Shown: positions 9,462 through 18,858 of the stretch, piece by piece
Numbering within the stretch: the stretch's first letter is position 1
Layout: each line of letters opens with the position of its first letter
NCBI RefSeq assembly: GCF_020268605.1
Contig: NZ_CP084222.1
Coordinates: 1,364,001 to 1,428,000 of the forward strand
Source of the DNA: Arsenophonus apicola
GTDB taxonomy: Bacteria > Pseudomonadota > Gammaproteobacteria > Enterobacterales > Enterobacteriaceae
Direction: 5' to 3'
Length of the DNA: 64,000 nucleotides
Position numbers and translations under genes: made by a program
The notes under the pieces: model-generated
Database searches by the model: none
What the model was told of the DNA's origin: nothing
What the model saw: only the letters and a program-made list of their open reading frames with translations

Positions 9462-9812
9462 ATGAATCTTTATACTCGAATGGGTAAAACGACTGAGCGC
9501 TTGATAAAGCAGTACGGCATGGAGTATGTCTTAAAAAGAAAAGGCAAATTTTATGTTGATAAAAAGGGTCAGGAAATTATCGAACCCGATATGGTATTAA
9601 AGGCGGTCGGAGTAAAGACACAGTTTGCTATCAATGAAGTGGACAATTCCCTCGTTTTAACCAGTGATATTAAATTCATTGCGCATGCAAAGAGTAATAT
9701 TCAACAGGGGGATATCATTATCATCGATAACAGAAATCATCGAGTGATTGCTGTAAAAGAGATAAAGCCCCAACGCCAAACTATTTGTTTCATTGCACAA
9801 TTGAGAGCTTGA
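9462..9812 (+). CDS. phage minor structural protein, head-tail region
   Basis: This 116-residue protein starts at the ATG at 9462 with GAGGTG 3-8 bases upstream, overlapping the remains of the preceding connector. It has a basic N-terminal helix (MGKTTERLIKQYGMEYVL) and a C-terminal beta-rich part (QGDIIIIDNRNHRVIAVKEI). Position between connector and gp10-like protein suggests a head-tail joining or stopper protein. Assignment is by position and fold type only. Confidence 0.55.
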   Translation: MNLYTRMGKTTERLIKQYGMEYVLKRKGKFYVDKKGQEIIEPDMVLKAVGVKTQFAINEVDNSLVLTSDIKFIAHAKSNIQQGDIIIIDNRNHRVIAVKEIKPQRQTICFIAQLRA

Positions 9813-9813
9813 T

Positions 9814-10298
9814 ATGACAAACAATTTTACAGCCGCCATTAATGCGTTTGTCAGTAAAGCAGAAGAAAAATGGAAGTGGTTACAAAGGTGACATTCATTA
9901 AGATACTTGCAAGGTTAGTCATGATGTCGCCTGTCGGTAATCCTTCTATCTGGCAAGTGAATGCTAAAATAGCCGGAAAGGGAAAAGGAAAAGAAAGGAA
10001 GCCTGCAGGGTATACGGGGGGAAGGTTTCGTGGCAACTGGCAAGTGACGTTTGATGAAGTACCAATGAAAGAAACGGGACGAATAGATAAAAGTGGCGAG
10101 GTAACACAAGCTGAGGGCAATCATGTTATTGGTCAGTTTAAAGTGGGCATGAAGTCAGTCTATTTTTCCAATGTGGTTCCTTATGCTTATCGACTTGAGA
10201 TGGGGCATTCAAAACAGGCACCGAAAGGTATGGTACGGCTCACGGCACAAGAATTTCAGCAGTTTTTTCATCAGGCCATCGCAGAGCGTAAAGGATGA
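9814..10298 (+). pseudogene. HK97 gp10-like tail-completion protein, frameshifted
   Basis: The gene starts at 9814, with ATG two bases after the preceding stop, and reads about 19 codons until an A5 run near 9865. The rest continues in another frame from 9870 (EVVTKVTFIKILARLV). That part has the family pattern SPVGNP followed by GGRFRGNWQVTFDE and YRLEMGHSKQAPKGMVRLT. The tail end overlaps the next gene by 4 bases. One base loss is enough to explain the break. Confidence 0.7.
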
Positions 10299-10696
10299 AC
10301 CCATTAACCATTAATACCGCGATACGGGCACATATTGCTCAATTTGCTGAGTCTGAAAATATCAAGGTTGCCTGGCCAAATTGTGAATTCGATGATATCA
10401 ATGAACCCTATTTACAACTACACACCATGCCAGCGACAACGAATAATTTGAGTTTATCGCTCGATATGCCTGTATTTAGCGGTGTCATACAGATAAATGT
10501 AGTTGGCAAAGCAGGAACGGGCGACGCATTGGTCATGAATGTCGCTAATCGTTTAATAAATTTTCTAACAAACGGTTTTTCGTTGACCGATAATCTTTTT
10601 TTAAACGGCGAGCCATGTTTATTTCCAGCAATCTGTGATCAGGTTAATTATATTCTCCCCGTCAGCGTTGCTTATCGTTGTCACTCTACAATATAA
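10295..10696 (+). CDS. tail terminator-like protein
   Basis: This 133-residue protein overlaps its predecessor by ATGA. It has the alternating pattern of DUF4128-type tail terminator/completion proteins: an N-terminal helix (INTAIRAHIAQFAESENI), WPNCEFDDINEPYLQLHT, then FSGVIQINVVGKAGTGDA. These cap the tail tube and meet the connector. It is intact. Confidence 0.68.
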   Translation: MNPLTINTAIRAHIAQFAESENIKVAWPNCEFDDINEPYLQLHTMPATTNNLSLSLDMPVFSGVIQINVVGKAGTGDALVMNVANRLINFLTNGFSLTDNLFLNGEPCLFPAICDQVNYILPVSVAYRCHSTI

Positions 10697-10745
10697 CATT
10701 GCCGCCATATGGTGGTTTTTCAACAGCCAATAATGAGGTTTTATC

Positions 10746-11393
10746 ATGGCATATAATATTCCTAATGGTTCGCGTGTTTATGTAGCTAGTAAATATGCGG
10801 ATGAGATAACAATTACGGCGGCTACCAATGCGACAGAGGCGGTATTAACTGTCAATTCGATTGGCAGTATTAAAACGGGCGATATTGTCCAGATTGATTG
10901 TGGCTGGAAAAAAATGTCAGGCGCTTTCAAAGTGAAAAGCAGCTGATACCAGTATTACACTGGAATCAATCGATACCACCGATAAAGCCGTTTTTCCCGT
11001 TGGTGGGGCTAAAGGAAGCTTGAAGAAAGTGGAAGAATGGGAGGCGATGCCGCAAGTCATGACATTATCGACGGAGGGCGGTGAGCAGCAAACGCAGGAA
11101 ATTCAGTTTTTGGAAGATGAACAGGCAGAAACCGTTGATACCTTTAAAAACGGTATCACGCAGGTTTATACCTTTGCACATGATGCAAAATTACCTATTC
11201 GTAAGTTATTGATGAAACTGGATGACAGCAAGCAAATTACGGCAATGCGTTTTTCAATAAACGTGCCAGTGAGGATCGTTATTTTACTGCTTCGGTCTCT
11301 TTCCAGCGCGTGCCCAATACAGCTATCAACGAGGTTGAAAACGTGGTAGCCCGTTTCTCACTTAAATCTGATTTGCAAATCTATGCAGTATAA
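10746..11393 (+). pseudogene. major tail tube protein, frameshifted
   Basis: The gene begins MAYNIPNGSRVYVASKYADE and has the Ig/TTP-like tail tube pattern (GDIVQIDCGWKKMSGAFKVK). The first frame ends at 10946; the sequence continues in a second frame (SITLESIDTTDKAVFPVGG, then ETVDTFKNGITQVYTFAHDA) to about 11253, where a T5 run that should be T6 shifts it again (FNKRASEDRYFTASVSFQRV). The joined frame stops at 11393 and is of normal length for a tube protein. As the main tail component it would prevent tail formation if truly broken. Confidence 0.8.
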
Positions 11394-11406
11394 TTAAGGA
11401 TGCAGC

Positions 11407-11712
11407 ATGGCGAAATTTACATTGATACCCAAGCCAACGTTTAAAGCCAATGTCCTCATTCCGGTGGCAGGCAAAAAAGAGCCAGAGGTGGTGACCTTCA
11501 CCTTTAATCACAAAGCCATGAGTGAACTGGAAACCATGCGTGAAATGCCGATTGATGAGTTCTACCAGCAGATTATTGCTGACTGGGCGATTGAAGAGCC
11601 TTATCACGCTGATAATTTAAAGCTGCTATTTGACAACTATCCCTCAGCTGCGAGCGCCATTAGTACAACGTATTATAGCGAACTATTAGGCCAACGCGAA
11701 AAAAACTTCTAG
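11407..11712 (+). CDS. tail assembly chaperone, short (G-like) product
   Basis: This 101-residue protein precedes the tape measure gene, the position of lambda gpG. It begins MAKFTLIPKPTFKANVLIPV and has the compact alpha/beta pattern of phage tail assembly chaperones. Its stop codon (11710-11712) comes one codon after a slippery heptamer, so a fraction of ribosomes is expected to shift and make the longer product (see 11407-12011). The chaperones coat the tape measure protein during tail assembly. Intact. Confidence 0.72.
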   Translation: MAKFTLIPKPTFKANVLIPVAGKKEPEVVTFTFNHKAMSELETMREMPIDEFYQQIIADWAIEEPYHADNLKLLFDNYPSAASAISTTYYSELLGQREKNF

Positions 11713-12011
11713 CGGTCGTTGAGGCCATGTATGGCGGCATGACCGAGACCGATATCCGCAACTTTGAAGCTGCCTTTGGTTTTACGCCGGAAGACAGCGA
11801 GGTCGAAGTTTGGCCAGATGTCTGGGAGGCTTATCTTACTTTTAATGCGCTTCGTACTCAGTGGCGAATGGGGGCGAATGGCCCCACAGGGCTGGATTAC
11901 AGCGTGTTATCCGACGTCATCGATTATTTGGGTATTAATCAGGATAAAGGCGCTTTATTTAATGATATACGGGTGATGGAAGCGAAAGCCTTAGCGATAA
12001 TGCACCAATAA
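11407..12011 (+). CDS. tail assembly chaperone, -1 frameshift fusion (GT-like)
   Basis: A -1 shift at A AAA AAC (11700-11706) joins the short chaperone exactly to the downstream frame, reading EKKLLAVVEAMYGGMTETD across the junction and on to 12011. The downstream part (ending ALAIMHQ, with a DUF1799-like WRMGANGPTGLDY segment) is the T-like domain, which in lambda binds the tail tube protein. Without the shift this region would have no good ribosome binding site before its first ATG (11727). The fusion would have 201 residues. Confidence 0.75.
11700..11706 (+). other. programmed -1 ribosomal frameshift site
   Basis: The heptamer AAAAAAC lies in the zero frame as A AAA AAC, the canonical X XXY YYZ pattern, one codon before the stop TAG. 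The -1 frame is open on both sides. Confidence 0.8.
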
Positions 12012-12051
12012 AGCGGATATTTTTATCACAGGCTTTGAAGTGGGAAGGATA

Positions 12052-12303
12052 TCAATTTTTATTATCATACAATTTAAGTAATGTATTGAATACCATTTTC
12101 TTAACTTCTTCAGCTTGAGAATCGACTAGTTTTTCAATATCGGTTTTGTAATCTTGTGGGGTAACTGATTTATCAAGGGCATCTAGGACAATCTGCGTCA
12201 ATTCTGCATTAATAGATCTGCCATTCATTTTGGCGCGCCGTTTAATTTTTTCTTTAATTTCATGGGGCATTCTGAAATTAAATTGTGGGTCATCTCTTGC
12301 CAT
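12052..12303 (-). CDS. Arc-family ribbon-helix-helix repressor
   Basis: This 83-residue protein starts DDPQFNFRMPHEIKEKIKRR and continues KMNGRSINAELTQIVLDAL, the ribbon-helix-helix pattern of P22 Arc/Mnt: the beta strand (QFNFRMP) contacts DNA as a dimer. The C-terminal 40 residues form an extra acidic helix. AAGGA lies before the ATG. It lies just downstream of a broken CI-type repressor on the same strand and opposite an antirepressor, an arrangement like the P22 immI region. It probably represses the antirepressor. Confidence 0.82.
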   Translation of the reverse strand: MARDDPQFNFRMPHEIKEKIKRRAKMNGRSINAELTQIVLDALDKSVTPQDYKTDIEKLVDSQAEEVKKMVFNTLLKLYDNKN

Positions 12304-12331
12304 GTCAAAATCCTTAAGTTTATTAATTATT

Positions 12332-13072
12332 TCATATGATTAACTTACTGGATCTATTCATTGCAGGCAGAGATATATCAATGTGTACTGCAGGTATAAG
12401 TAAATTTGTTTTTGGAATAGTATTGGTAGCGATCTTTTCTATCGGGTAACGCTGATCAAACGGTGCTAAAGAAGATTCTTTTAAACCATAAAAAATTGCC
12501 TAAACATTGTATGTTTGTGATTAATTACTGCTAGTACAAAATCTCCATCCATAAGTACATTGCATTTAGATATATCAAAAATAACTATTGCCTTTTGGGA
12601 AAGCATATTCCATTGGACCCAACAGTTGACATAGCAGGTTCATCGATTTCTAAAGCAAATGAACCAGAGCTTTGGATGGTTTTTATTTCGCGCTCTACAC
12701 ATTCATCTAATAAATCGTCCGATTTCCTGTTGGATCCATAGTATAGTGTAGCCAGTCAATTATTCTATTATGTTTTAGCACTGGCATGAATGACACATTC
12801 ATTCTAGGACGACTAACATTATCAACTGGATGCATTAATTGAATAGGAGATTTACCAAGAACAGATCCCAGCTTTAGCAAAGTGTTTCCTCTTGGTTTAG
12901 CATTACCTGACTCATAAGCTGCTATTTGTCTCTGTGATACACCCACCAATGAAGCAAGTTGGGCTTGAGTTAGTGATTTATACGCCCGAAGGATCGTTAT
13001 TTTTTGGCTAAACGGAAGCCTTGAGAACTCTTCTTCATTAATGTTCATCTTTTTCGCACTTGATTTATTCAT
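12332..13072 (-). pseudogene. CI-type repressor (HTH + S24 peptidase), frameshifted
   Basis: The intact first part (from 13072) is an XRE helix-turn-helix domain, with SLTQAQLASLVGVSQRQIAA and YESGNAKPRG. The frame is lost near 12725. Beyond it, other frames encode LexA/CI-type S24 sequence: ECVEREIKTIQSSGSFALEI, then VIFDISKCNVLMDGDFVLAV, then APFDQRYPIEKIATNTIP, ending at 12332. At least three single-base changes separate these pieces. The truncated N-terminal domain might still bind DNA but could not be cleaved or dimerise normally. It is placed inside the tail gene region as part of an immunity cassette. Confidence 0.75.
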
Positions 13073-13276
13073 AAAAGTTCATTAATATCCTTTTTATGAA
13101 TTATTATGGCTATTTATGTAGTAATAAGCAAGGTAATATAATTGGTAAAAAGCTAATGTTGTTGATTAACATTATTTAATTAACTCTCGTGATTAAAAAA
13201 GACTTACATTTGATCAAATTTTATTTAATAGCTAAATCTAGAAGCGGTTGATGTTGTGTCTAGTAGAAAAGGCGAA

Positions 13277-13303
13277 GCCTTGACTAATTAGGATAGTCAA
13301 GGC
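13277..13303 (+). promoter_or_regulatory. hairpin in antirepressor leader
   Basis: GCCTTGACT (13277-13285) and AGTCAAGGC (13295-13303) form a perfect 9-bp stem 35 bases before the antirepressor ATG. No T run follows, so it is more likely a regulatory leader structure than a terminator. Confidence 0.45.
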
Positions 13304-13337
13304 CTCAAGTTTGTCCGAACCACTGAAGGAAACGAAC

Positions 13338-14183
13338 ATGAATAATATATCAATAACTAAAGCAGTTTGCACGATAAATGTACCGTTCCATGGCGCTGAG
13401 CTTTATATCGTCAACTATAACGGCGAACCATTTACCCCGATGAAGCCGATAGTAGAAGGGATGGGAATGATTTGGGCTGCTCAGTTTGTTAAGTTAAAAC
13501 AAAGATTTATTTCAACTATTTCGGAAATCGAAATGGTTGCAGATGATGGCAAATCACGAAAAATGGTTTGCTTACCTCTTCGTAAACTTGCTGGGTGGTT
13601 GGCAACCATTAGTCCAAACAAAGTTAAGTCAGAAATCCGTGATAAAGTTATTCAGTATCAAGAAGAGTGTGATGATGTTCTCTATGAGTATTGGACTACG
13701 GGTGAGGTTAAAGCTAAACCACGTAAAAAAGTTAAGCAAATTGCTGGATGTATTACAGTAGAACAGCAAGAAGCCATCAAACAACTGGTACTGACTCGTG
13801 GCAAAAGCGTGCCACATGAACATCAGGGCAAAGCGACCATCACACTCTGGTCAGCACTGAAAAGTCATTTTGGTTGCAGTTATAAAGAAATCGCCGAAGA
13901 AAAATTTACTGAGGCACTGTCTCTTGCTGCTCGTGTACCGATTGAGGGTGAGTTCATTGGCAAAGCCCCTTTGCAAAATAATTTACCCGCTATTTGTGGA
14001 AGAATTATTCTTGACTATGAAAATGGCAGTGTAACTCGGACAGAAGTCGTCCCCTCTAATTATTTTATCGGGGATATTGAGACGCTAATGGAATATATAG
14101 AAAGACGCGGGGTTGTCGTGCTTGCTGATGAAACGGAACGCCGAAACTTTGTCAAAGAGAATCTCTTGCGATTAATCAACTGA
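13338..14183 (+). CDS. P22-type phage antirepressor
   Basis: The product has 281 residues from the ATG at 13338, chosen for the AAGGAA 7 bases upstream over a TTG at 13311. The N-terminal domain has the P22AR_N signature: ELYIVNYNGEPFTPMKPIVE followed by GMIWAAQFVKLKQRF, and CLPLRKLAGWLATISPNKV. A middle basic linker and a C-terminal region follow. Antirepressors of this group bind the phage repressor and induce lytic growth. It is divergent from the Arc-like gene and the broken CI-type repressor, and lies inside the tail operon. Confidence 0.82.
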   Translation: MNNISITKAVCTINVPFHGAELYIVNYNGEPFTPMKPIVEGMGMIWAAQFVKLKQRFISTISEIEMVADDGKSRKMVCLPLRKLAGWLATISPNKVKSEIRDKVIQYQEECDDVLYEYWTTGEVKAKPRKKVKQIAGCITVEQQEAIKQLVLTRGKSVPHEHQGKATITLWSALKSHFGCSYKEIAEEKFTEALSLAARVPIEGEFIGKAPLQNNLPAICGRIILDYENGSVTRTEVVPSNYFIGDIETLMEYIERRGVVVLADETERRNFVKENLLRLIN

Positions 14184-14235
14184 GAAAACGATACATCAAT
14201 CAATTGAGCACCTTAAGGTATAAATCAATTACTAC

Positions 14236-14257
14236 GCCAGCCCTGTGCTGGCTTTTT
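14236..14257 (+). terminator. intrinsic terminator before tape measure gene
   Basis: GCCAGC and GCTGGC pair around CCTGT and are followed by TTTTT, separating the immunity cassette from the tape measure gene. Confidence 0.65.
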
Positions 14258-14274
14258 GTTGCAAGGAATCCGGT

Positions 14275-17238
14275 ATGACCGATATCGCCACGATTTCATT
14301 AAAAGTAAACACGGCGGATTTGGAAAGAGGTGAACAGAAGTTAAAGTCATTTCAGGGAACAGCGGAAAAGGTTGAAAAGGCTTCCTCAAATCTGGAGGGT
14401 GGATTAAAAAAAGTTAGCTTAGCCTCACTGAGAAATGTCGAAACCATTAAGACGCAAAAAAGTGAACTTAACGACCTGTTAAATCGAATTAATCCCACCA
14501 ATAAAGCGTTTGATGAACTGGATAAAATTAGCCGTAAACTCGCCGCTTCACATCAAAAAGGTTTACTCCCCCTTGACCAGTTTGTTGATTACAACACGAT
14601 ACTGGAAGAGTCGAGAGATAAGCTAAGCCGGATGAATCTGGCACTGACCGCAGAAGGGAGGGCGCTACTTGCACAGGAAGAAGCTTCAAAACGAGCGAAG
14701 TTAGCCGCTGATAATTTTCTAAACACATTAAAACAGCAATCAGACACGATAGGCAAGACGCGAACTGAAGTTCTTGAACTAAAAGCGGCGCAGATGGGCA
14801 TTTCTCAACAGGCAGCGCCGATGATTGCCAAATTAAAAGAACAAGAAAAAGCGTTTATGAATGGCGCGGTAACGATGGGGCAATATCGTCATGCAATGCG
14901 TATGTTACCTATGCAGATGACCGATGTGGTGACCTCATTGGCTTCCGGTATACCGGCCTGGATGGTATTGGTGCAGCAAGGTGGACAGATTAAAGACTCG
15001 TTTGGTGGTGTTGGTAATGCCTTTAAAGCAATAGGCTCAATATTAACCCCTACCCGATTGTTGATGGGAGGATTGGCAGGTGTTACGGCAGCTGCTGCCA
15101 TCGCCGCTTATAAAGGCTCACAAGAGTTTAGTGAATTTAACAATAAACTCATTTTAACGGGTGGGTATGCAGGGAAAACGGCAGGGCAACTTGCTATGTT
15201 GGCCAAACAGTTGTCAGCAGATGGCATAACACAAGGTGGAATGGCGGATGTAATAACTAAAGTTGTGGGGTCAGGTTCATTTTCTGGCAATGAAATTGAT
15301 AATATTGCCAATGTCGCTGCCAGAATGGAAAAATTGGTGGGTCAATCTGTTGATGAAACAATAAAACAGTTCCAGCGCATTAAAGATAACCCAGTTAAAG
15401 CGATTAACGAACTTGACAAAAGCCTACATTTTCTGACTACAACGCAACTAGCGCAAATATCGACATTACAGGAACAGGGAAGAAAGCATGAAGCCGCTAA
15501 AGTTGCCATGGAAGCCTATGCGACTGCAACGAAAAATAGAACTCAGCAGATAAAAGCGAATTTAGGTTATCTTGAGTCAGCCTGGGCAGTGGTTAAAGAT
15601 AAAGCAAGACTCGCTTGGGATAGCATGTTAGATATTGGTCGTGAACACACATTAGACCAGAAGATACGTGATTACGAGGAAAAATTAGTTGCATTCCAGG
15701 TAAATCCGGTTGCAAGATTAAATTATTATAATGCCTCAGGGAAAACAGCGACAGATTTAAGGCGTGAACTTGATTTACTGAAAGAGAAAAAATATCAACA
15801 GGATATTGAAAATCAGAGAAAACAAGCGGCGGTAAGGGCTCAAGAGGCAGAGAAAGCACGTTTTAGGGTTGACCAGGAGCTCAAACACAAATTTGAAAAT
15901 GCGGAAGAAAAGCATCAAAGTGAGCTTGAAAGAATAAGAAATTCGGGTGGTTCAAAATCCGTTATCGATGAAGCGATAAGGCGTGAAAATGCCCGTTATG
16001 CGAAAGAAAAATCAAGTTCAGACTCAAAAGCTGATGCATACCGCCCATCTTTAGGCACACGTTGGGAAGAAGAAGCGCAAGCCAGAAACAGAGCACTGCA
16101 GGCAGAATTACGAACATTACAGGATGAAAGTCAATATGTTGGGATTATCAGCCAGCAACGCAGGGAACTTTTCAAAACAGAAAACCAGCTAGTCATTCTT
16201 GAAGAGGCCAAAAGTGGCACAAACAAACGCCGTCTGAGTGAAGATGAGCGGTCATTATTATTAAAAAAAGAAGCCATTCTCTCTGAGAAGCGTGAAGCTG
16301 CACAGATAGGCGATAAAATTGAGAAACAAAAACAACTCAATGCCTTGCGGTTATCGAATGATGGATTGCAAGAAGAAATAAGACTCAGGCTGGAGAGCAT
16401 TGGCAAAACCGAGATTCAAATAGCGAAGGAGCAAGAACTAAAGAAATATCGTGAAGAAATGGCCCGTAAAGGGATTGAGCAAGAAAATCCTGAGTATGGT
16501 CGAGGACTTTCACTGATTGATGAGAAATACAAAAATGAGGAGTCATTGCGGAAAAACTGGGAAGCAGGGATTAAGCAAGGATTTTCAAATTTCGAACAAC
16601 AAGCGAGGGATGCTTATGGCAATGTCGCTAATGTTACCAAATTTGCCTTTGAGGGAATGAGTCAATCACTGACGGATTTTTTAGTGACGGGGAAGGCTAA
16701 TTTTGCTGACTTCACTAAATCATTACTTGAGATGATTGTGAAGTTAATGACGCAGATGGCCATTTTAAAAGCGATGAAATCGGCTTTCGGTGGACAAACC
16801 GAAGGCTGGCGAGGAGCAGTGGCGGGTATTTTAGGTTTTTCATCAGGCGGATATGTGGGTGGTGGGGGTAAATATGACCCGAAAGGTATCGTTCATGGTG
16901 GAGAGTTTGTATTTACTAAAGAAGCGACTCAGCGGTTAGGTATTGCTAACCTGTATCGCCTGATGGATGGGGCTAAGCGAGGTTATGCGTCTGGTGGATA
17001 TGTGGGGACATCTTCAGCGCCCATGTACGGCATGCAACCCGTAGCAAGCGGTGTTAATGTCAATTTAGGCGGTATTCATGTTGACGGTCAACCGTCGCAG
17101 ACAAGCCCTTCCAATGTCGATATGCGCGCAGCGGAGCAATCCTTAACCCAGAAAATCAAATCGGTCTTAGTGGCAGAGAGTCGAGATGGAGGTGATTTGC
17201 ATAAAATTATCAAGGCAGTCAATGGGCGGGGGTATTAA
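14275..17238 (+). CDS. tail tape measure protein
   Basis: The 987-residue protein sets tail length and is ejected into the cell envelope. The ATG at 14275 follows AAGGAATCC. Features: a long helical, Lys/Glu-rich body (coiled coil around residues 480-780), a hydrophobic segment around residues 260-285 (LLMGGLAGVTAAAAIAAY), and a C-terminal part with glycine-rich motifs typical of lambda-family tape measures (SSGGYVGGGGKYDPKGIVHG, then GEFVFTKEATQRLG). It is intact despite its length, which contrasts with the broken neighbours. Confidence 0.88.
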   Translation: MTDIATISLKVNTADLERGEQKLKSFQGTAEKVEKASSNLEGGLKKVSLASLRNVETIKTQKSELNDLLNRINPTNKAFDELDKISRKLAASHQKGLLPLDQFVDYNTILEESRDKLSRMNLALTAEGRALLAQEEASKRAKLAADNFLNTLKQQSDTIGKTRTEVLELKAAQMGISQQAAPMIAKLKEQEKAFMNGAVTMGQYRHAMRMLPMQMTDVVTSLASGIPAWMVLVQQGGQIKDSFGGVGNAFKAIGSILTPTRLLMGGLAGVTAAAAIAAYKGSQEFSEFNNKLILTGGYAGKTAGQLAMLAKQLSADGITQGGMADVITKVVGSGSFSGNEIDNIANVAARMEKLVGQSVDETIKQFQRIKDNPVKAINELDKSLHFLTTTQLAQISTLQEQGRKHEAAKVAMEAYATATKNRTQQIKANLGYLESAWAVVKDKARLAWDSMLDIGREHTLDQKIRDYEEKLVAFQVNPVARLNYYNASGKTATDLRRELDLLKEKKYQQDIENQRKQAAVRAQEAEKARFRVDQELKHKFENAEEKHQSELERIRNSGGSKSVIDEAIRRENARYAKEKSSSDSKADAYRPSLGTRWEEEAQARNRALQAELRTLQDESQYVGIISQQRRELFKTENQLVILEEAKSGTNKRRLSEDERSLLLKKEAILSEKREAAQIGDKIEKQKQLNALRLSNDGLQEEIRLRLESIGKTEIQIAKEQELKKYREEMARKGIEQENPEYGRGLSLIDEKYKNEESLRKNWEAGIKQGFSNFEQQARDAYGNVANVTKFAFEGMSQSLTDFLVTGKANFADFTKSLLEMIVKLMTQMAILKAMKSAFGGQTEGWRGAVAGILGFSSGGYVGGGGKYDPKGIVHGGEFVFTKEATQRLGIANLYRLMDGAKRGYASGGYVGTSSAPMYGMQPVASGVNVNLGGIHVDGQPSQTSPSNVDMRAAEQSLTQKIKSVLVAESRDGGDLHKIIKAVNGRGY

Positions 17239-17341
17239 TCGATGAGCGCATTTTTGATAGGAAAAAATTTCACTTTTGTTATGCTTGGCATCAATTTAGA
17301 CTAAGTCAGTATTGGCCAAACGTAAAATCAAAGGAAAAACA

Positions 17342-17522
17342 ATGAAAAAAACGTTACTGTTTTTAATCCCAACCCTATTTTCTGGCGCGGTATTAGCAAA
17401 AGCCGGTGAGAGTACGCTCTCTTTTGGTTATTTGAATGTGAAGTCTGGCGGAGAGAAGGAATTAACTGAGAAAGCGGATACTACAAAACCAGACCCTGAA
17501 GGAATTGCAACAGTTTATGCTA
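17342..17522 (+). pseudogene. Lom/Ail-like outer membrane protein, cut by IS element
   Basis: The start MKKTLLFLIPTLFSGAVLAK is a signal peptide, followed by STLSFGYLNVKSGG, the first strand of Ail/Lom-type 8-stranded barrels, and EGIATVYA. The remainder is missing: an IS605-type element begins at about 17523 and I see no continuation after it. Lom-like genes are lysogenic conversion genes of lambdoid phages, altering the host surface. Its own AAGGAAAAAC ribosome binding site is present. Confidence 0.7.
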
Positions 17523-17573
17523 TTGACATCCTCCCCCACCTTCACACTTCGTGACTCAGGAGGGGGATTCCCG

Positions 17574-18800
17574 TTAGTCGGAGACTATCTGATCGCTCAG
17601 AAGCCTGGTTCCTGCTGCTGACGGCATTACTGCACCGTTCACTTCACAGGCTAACACGGCATGTCCTGCCGCTAAAATGTTACGAGCTCCGTTGATATCT
17701 GCGTTCTCTGTATACCCGCACTCAAGGCACTCGAATCTACTTTGTGATTGACGATTTTCTTTCGCTGTATGACCACAACATGCACACCGTTGACTTGTAT
17801 ATGCCGGAGGCACAGCTAATACCTGACCACCGCGCCATAGCTGCTTGTACTCAAGCTGACGGCGCATTTCATACCAACCCTGATCCAGTATCGAACGGTT
17901 AAGTCCTGATTTTGCCCTGACATTCCGTCCGTGCTGCTCTTGTGTACCTTTTGCCGATTTCGACATGTTACTGACCTTTAAGTCCTCAATGACGATCATC
18001 GCGTGGTTTTTGCTGATTTCACTGGTGACTTTGTGAAGGTAGTCTTTGCGGATATTGGTTATATGCGAGTGGAGACGTTGGATTTTTCGCTTCTGTTTTT
18101 TCCAGTTATTGCTGAATTTAACTTTACAGCTTAACTGACGCTGGAATTTCGCCAGCTTTTTTTGGTTGGTTTTAAAACTGTTTACAGGTTCAAACACTGT
18201 GCCGTCTGACAGCGTGGCGAGTCTGGTTACACCTGCATCCAAACCAATCATTGTTGCTGACGAATGAGGCTGAATGTCCATTTCCAGTTCGACCTGAAAC
18301 GATATATACCAGTGTCCCGCATGTTGGCTAACGGTTGCGTTTTTAATCTTACCGTACAGCTTTTGCGACTGCCGGAACTTTACCCATACCAAACCTGACG
18401 GTAATCTCACTCTGCCATTATCGAGCTGACAATATTTATCAAAATTAACAAAACGAACTGAATCACGCCCGTCATTTTTCCTTTTAAATACAGGAGCTTT
18501 TGCTGCCAGTTTTTTATCAAAGCAGCGTTTCCATGCCCCGTGCAGATCTTTGAGTTTCTGCTGAAGATTATCCGTGTAGGCTTCTTGCAAAAAGGAATGT
18601 TCCGGCTTTTTTTTCCATTCTGTGAGCATCCGATTTAGTTCAAACGCTGACGGTAGTTTACCGCCGGATTCAATAATGCGTTGCGTCTCTGCTAGCCCGT
18701 AATTCCAGATAAAACGAGCGCATCCGCACAACTGCCGCAAACGTTGCGACTGTTTTTCGGTTGGTTCGAGTCTGAATTTGTAGGCTTTTAGAATTAGCAT
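17574..18800 (-). CDS. tnpB: TnpB, RNA-guided nuclease of IS605 family
   Basis: The 408-residue protein has the N-terminal OrfB helix-turn-helix region (YKFRLEPTEKQSQRLRQLCG), and a RuvC-like core with its three acidic residues in GLDAGVTRLATL, IVIEDLKVSNM and ENADINGARNIL. A zinc-finger region CACCGHTAKENR followed by FECLECGYTE lies between the last two. All catalytic positions are present and the frame is intact, so it could be active. TnpB proteins cut DNA guided by an RNA from their own 3' end and element end, here expected on the minus strand around 17523-17650. Confidence 0.88.
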   Translation of the reverse strand: MLILKAYKFRLEPTEKQSQRLRQLCGCARFIWNYGLAETQRIIESGGKLPSAFELNRMLTEWKKKPEHSFLQEAYTDNLQQKLKDLHGAWKRCFDKKLAAKAPVFKRKNDGRDSVRFVNFDKYCQLDNGRVRLPSGLVWVKFRQSQKLYGKIKNATVSQHAGHWYISFQVELEMDIQPHSSATMIGLDAGVTRLATLSDGTVFEPVNSFKTNQKKLAKFQRQLSCKVKFSNNWKKQKRKIQRLHSHITNIRKDYLHKVTSEISKNHAMIVIEDLKVSNMSKSAKGTQEQHGRNVRAKSGLNRSILDQGWYEMRRQLEYKQLWRGGQVLAVPPAYTSQRCACCGHTAKENRQSQSRFECLECGYTENADINGARNILAAGHAVLACEVNGAVMPSAAGTRLLSDQIVSD

Positions 18801-18858
18801 TATTACTCAGTGTGTAGTAAATTATCTCACTATCTTACCGTATATCCGGTTAATTTCA

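Noticed and set aside
11407..12011. Frame break in the tail chaperone read as another pseudogene
   Set aside because: A canonical slippery heptamer lies exactly at the junction, so this is programmed frameshifting.
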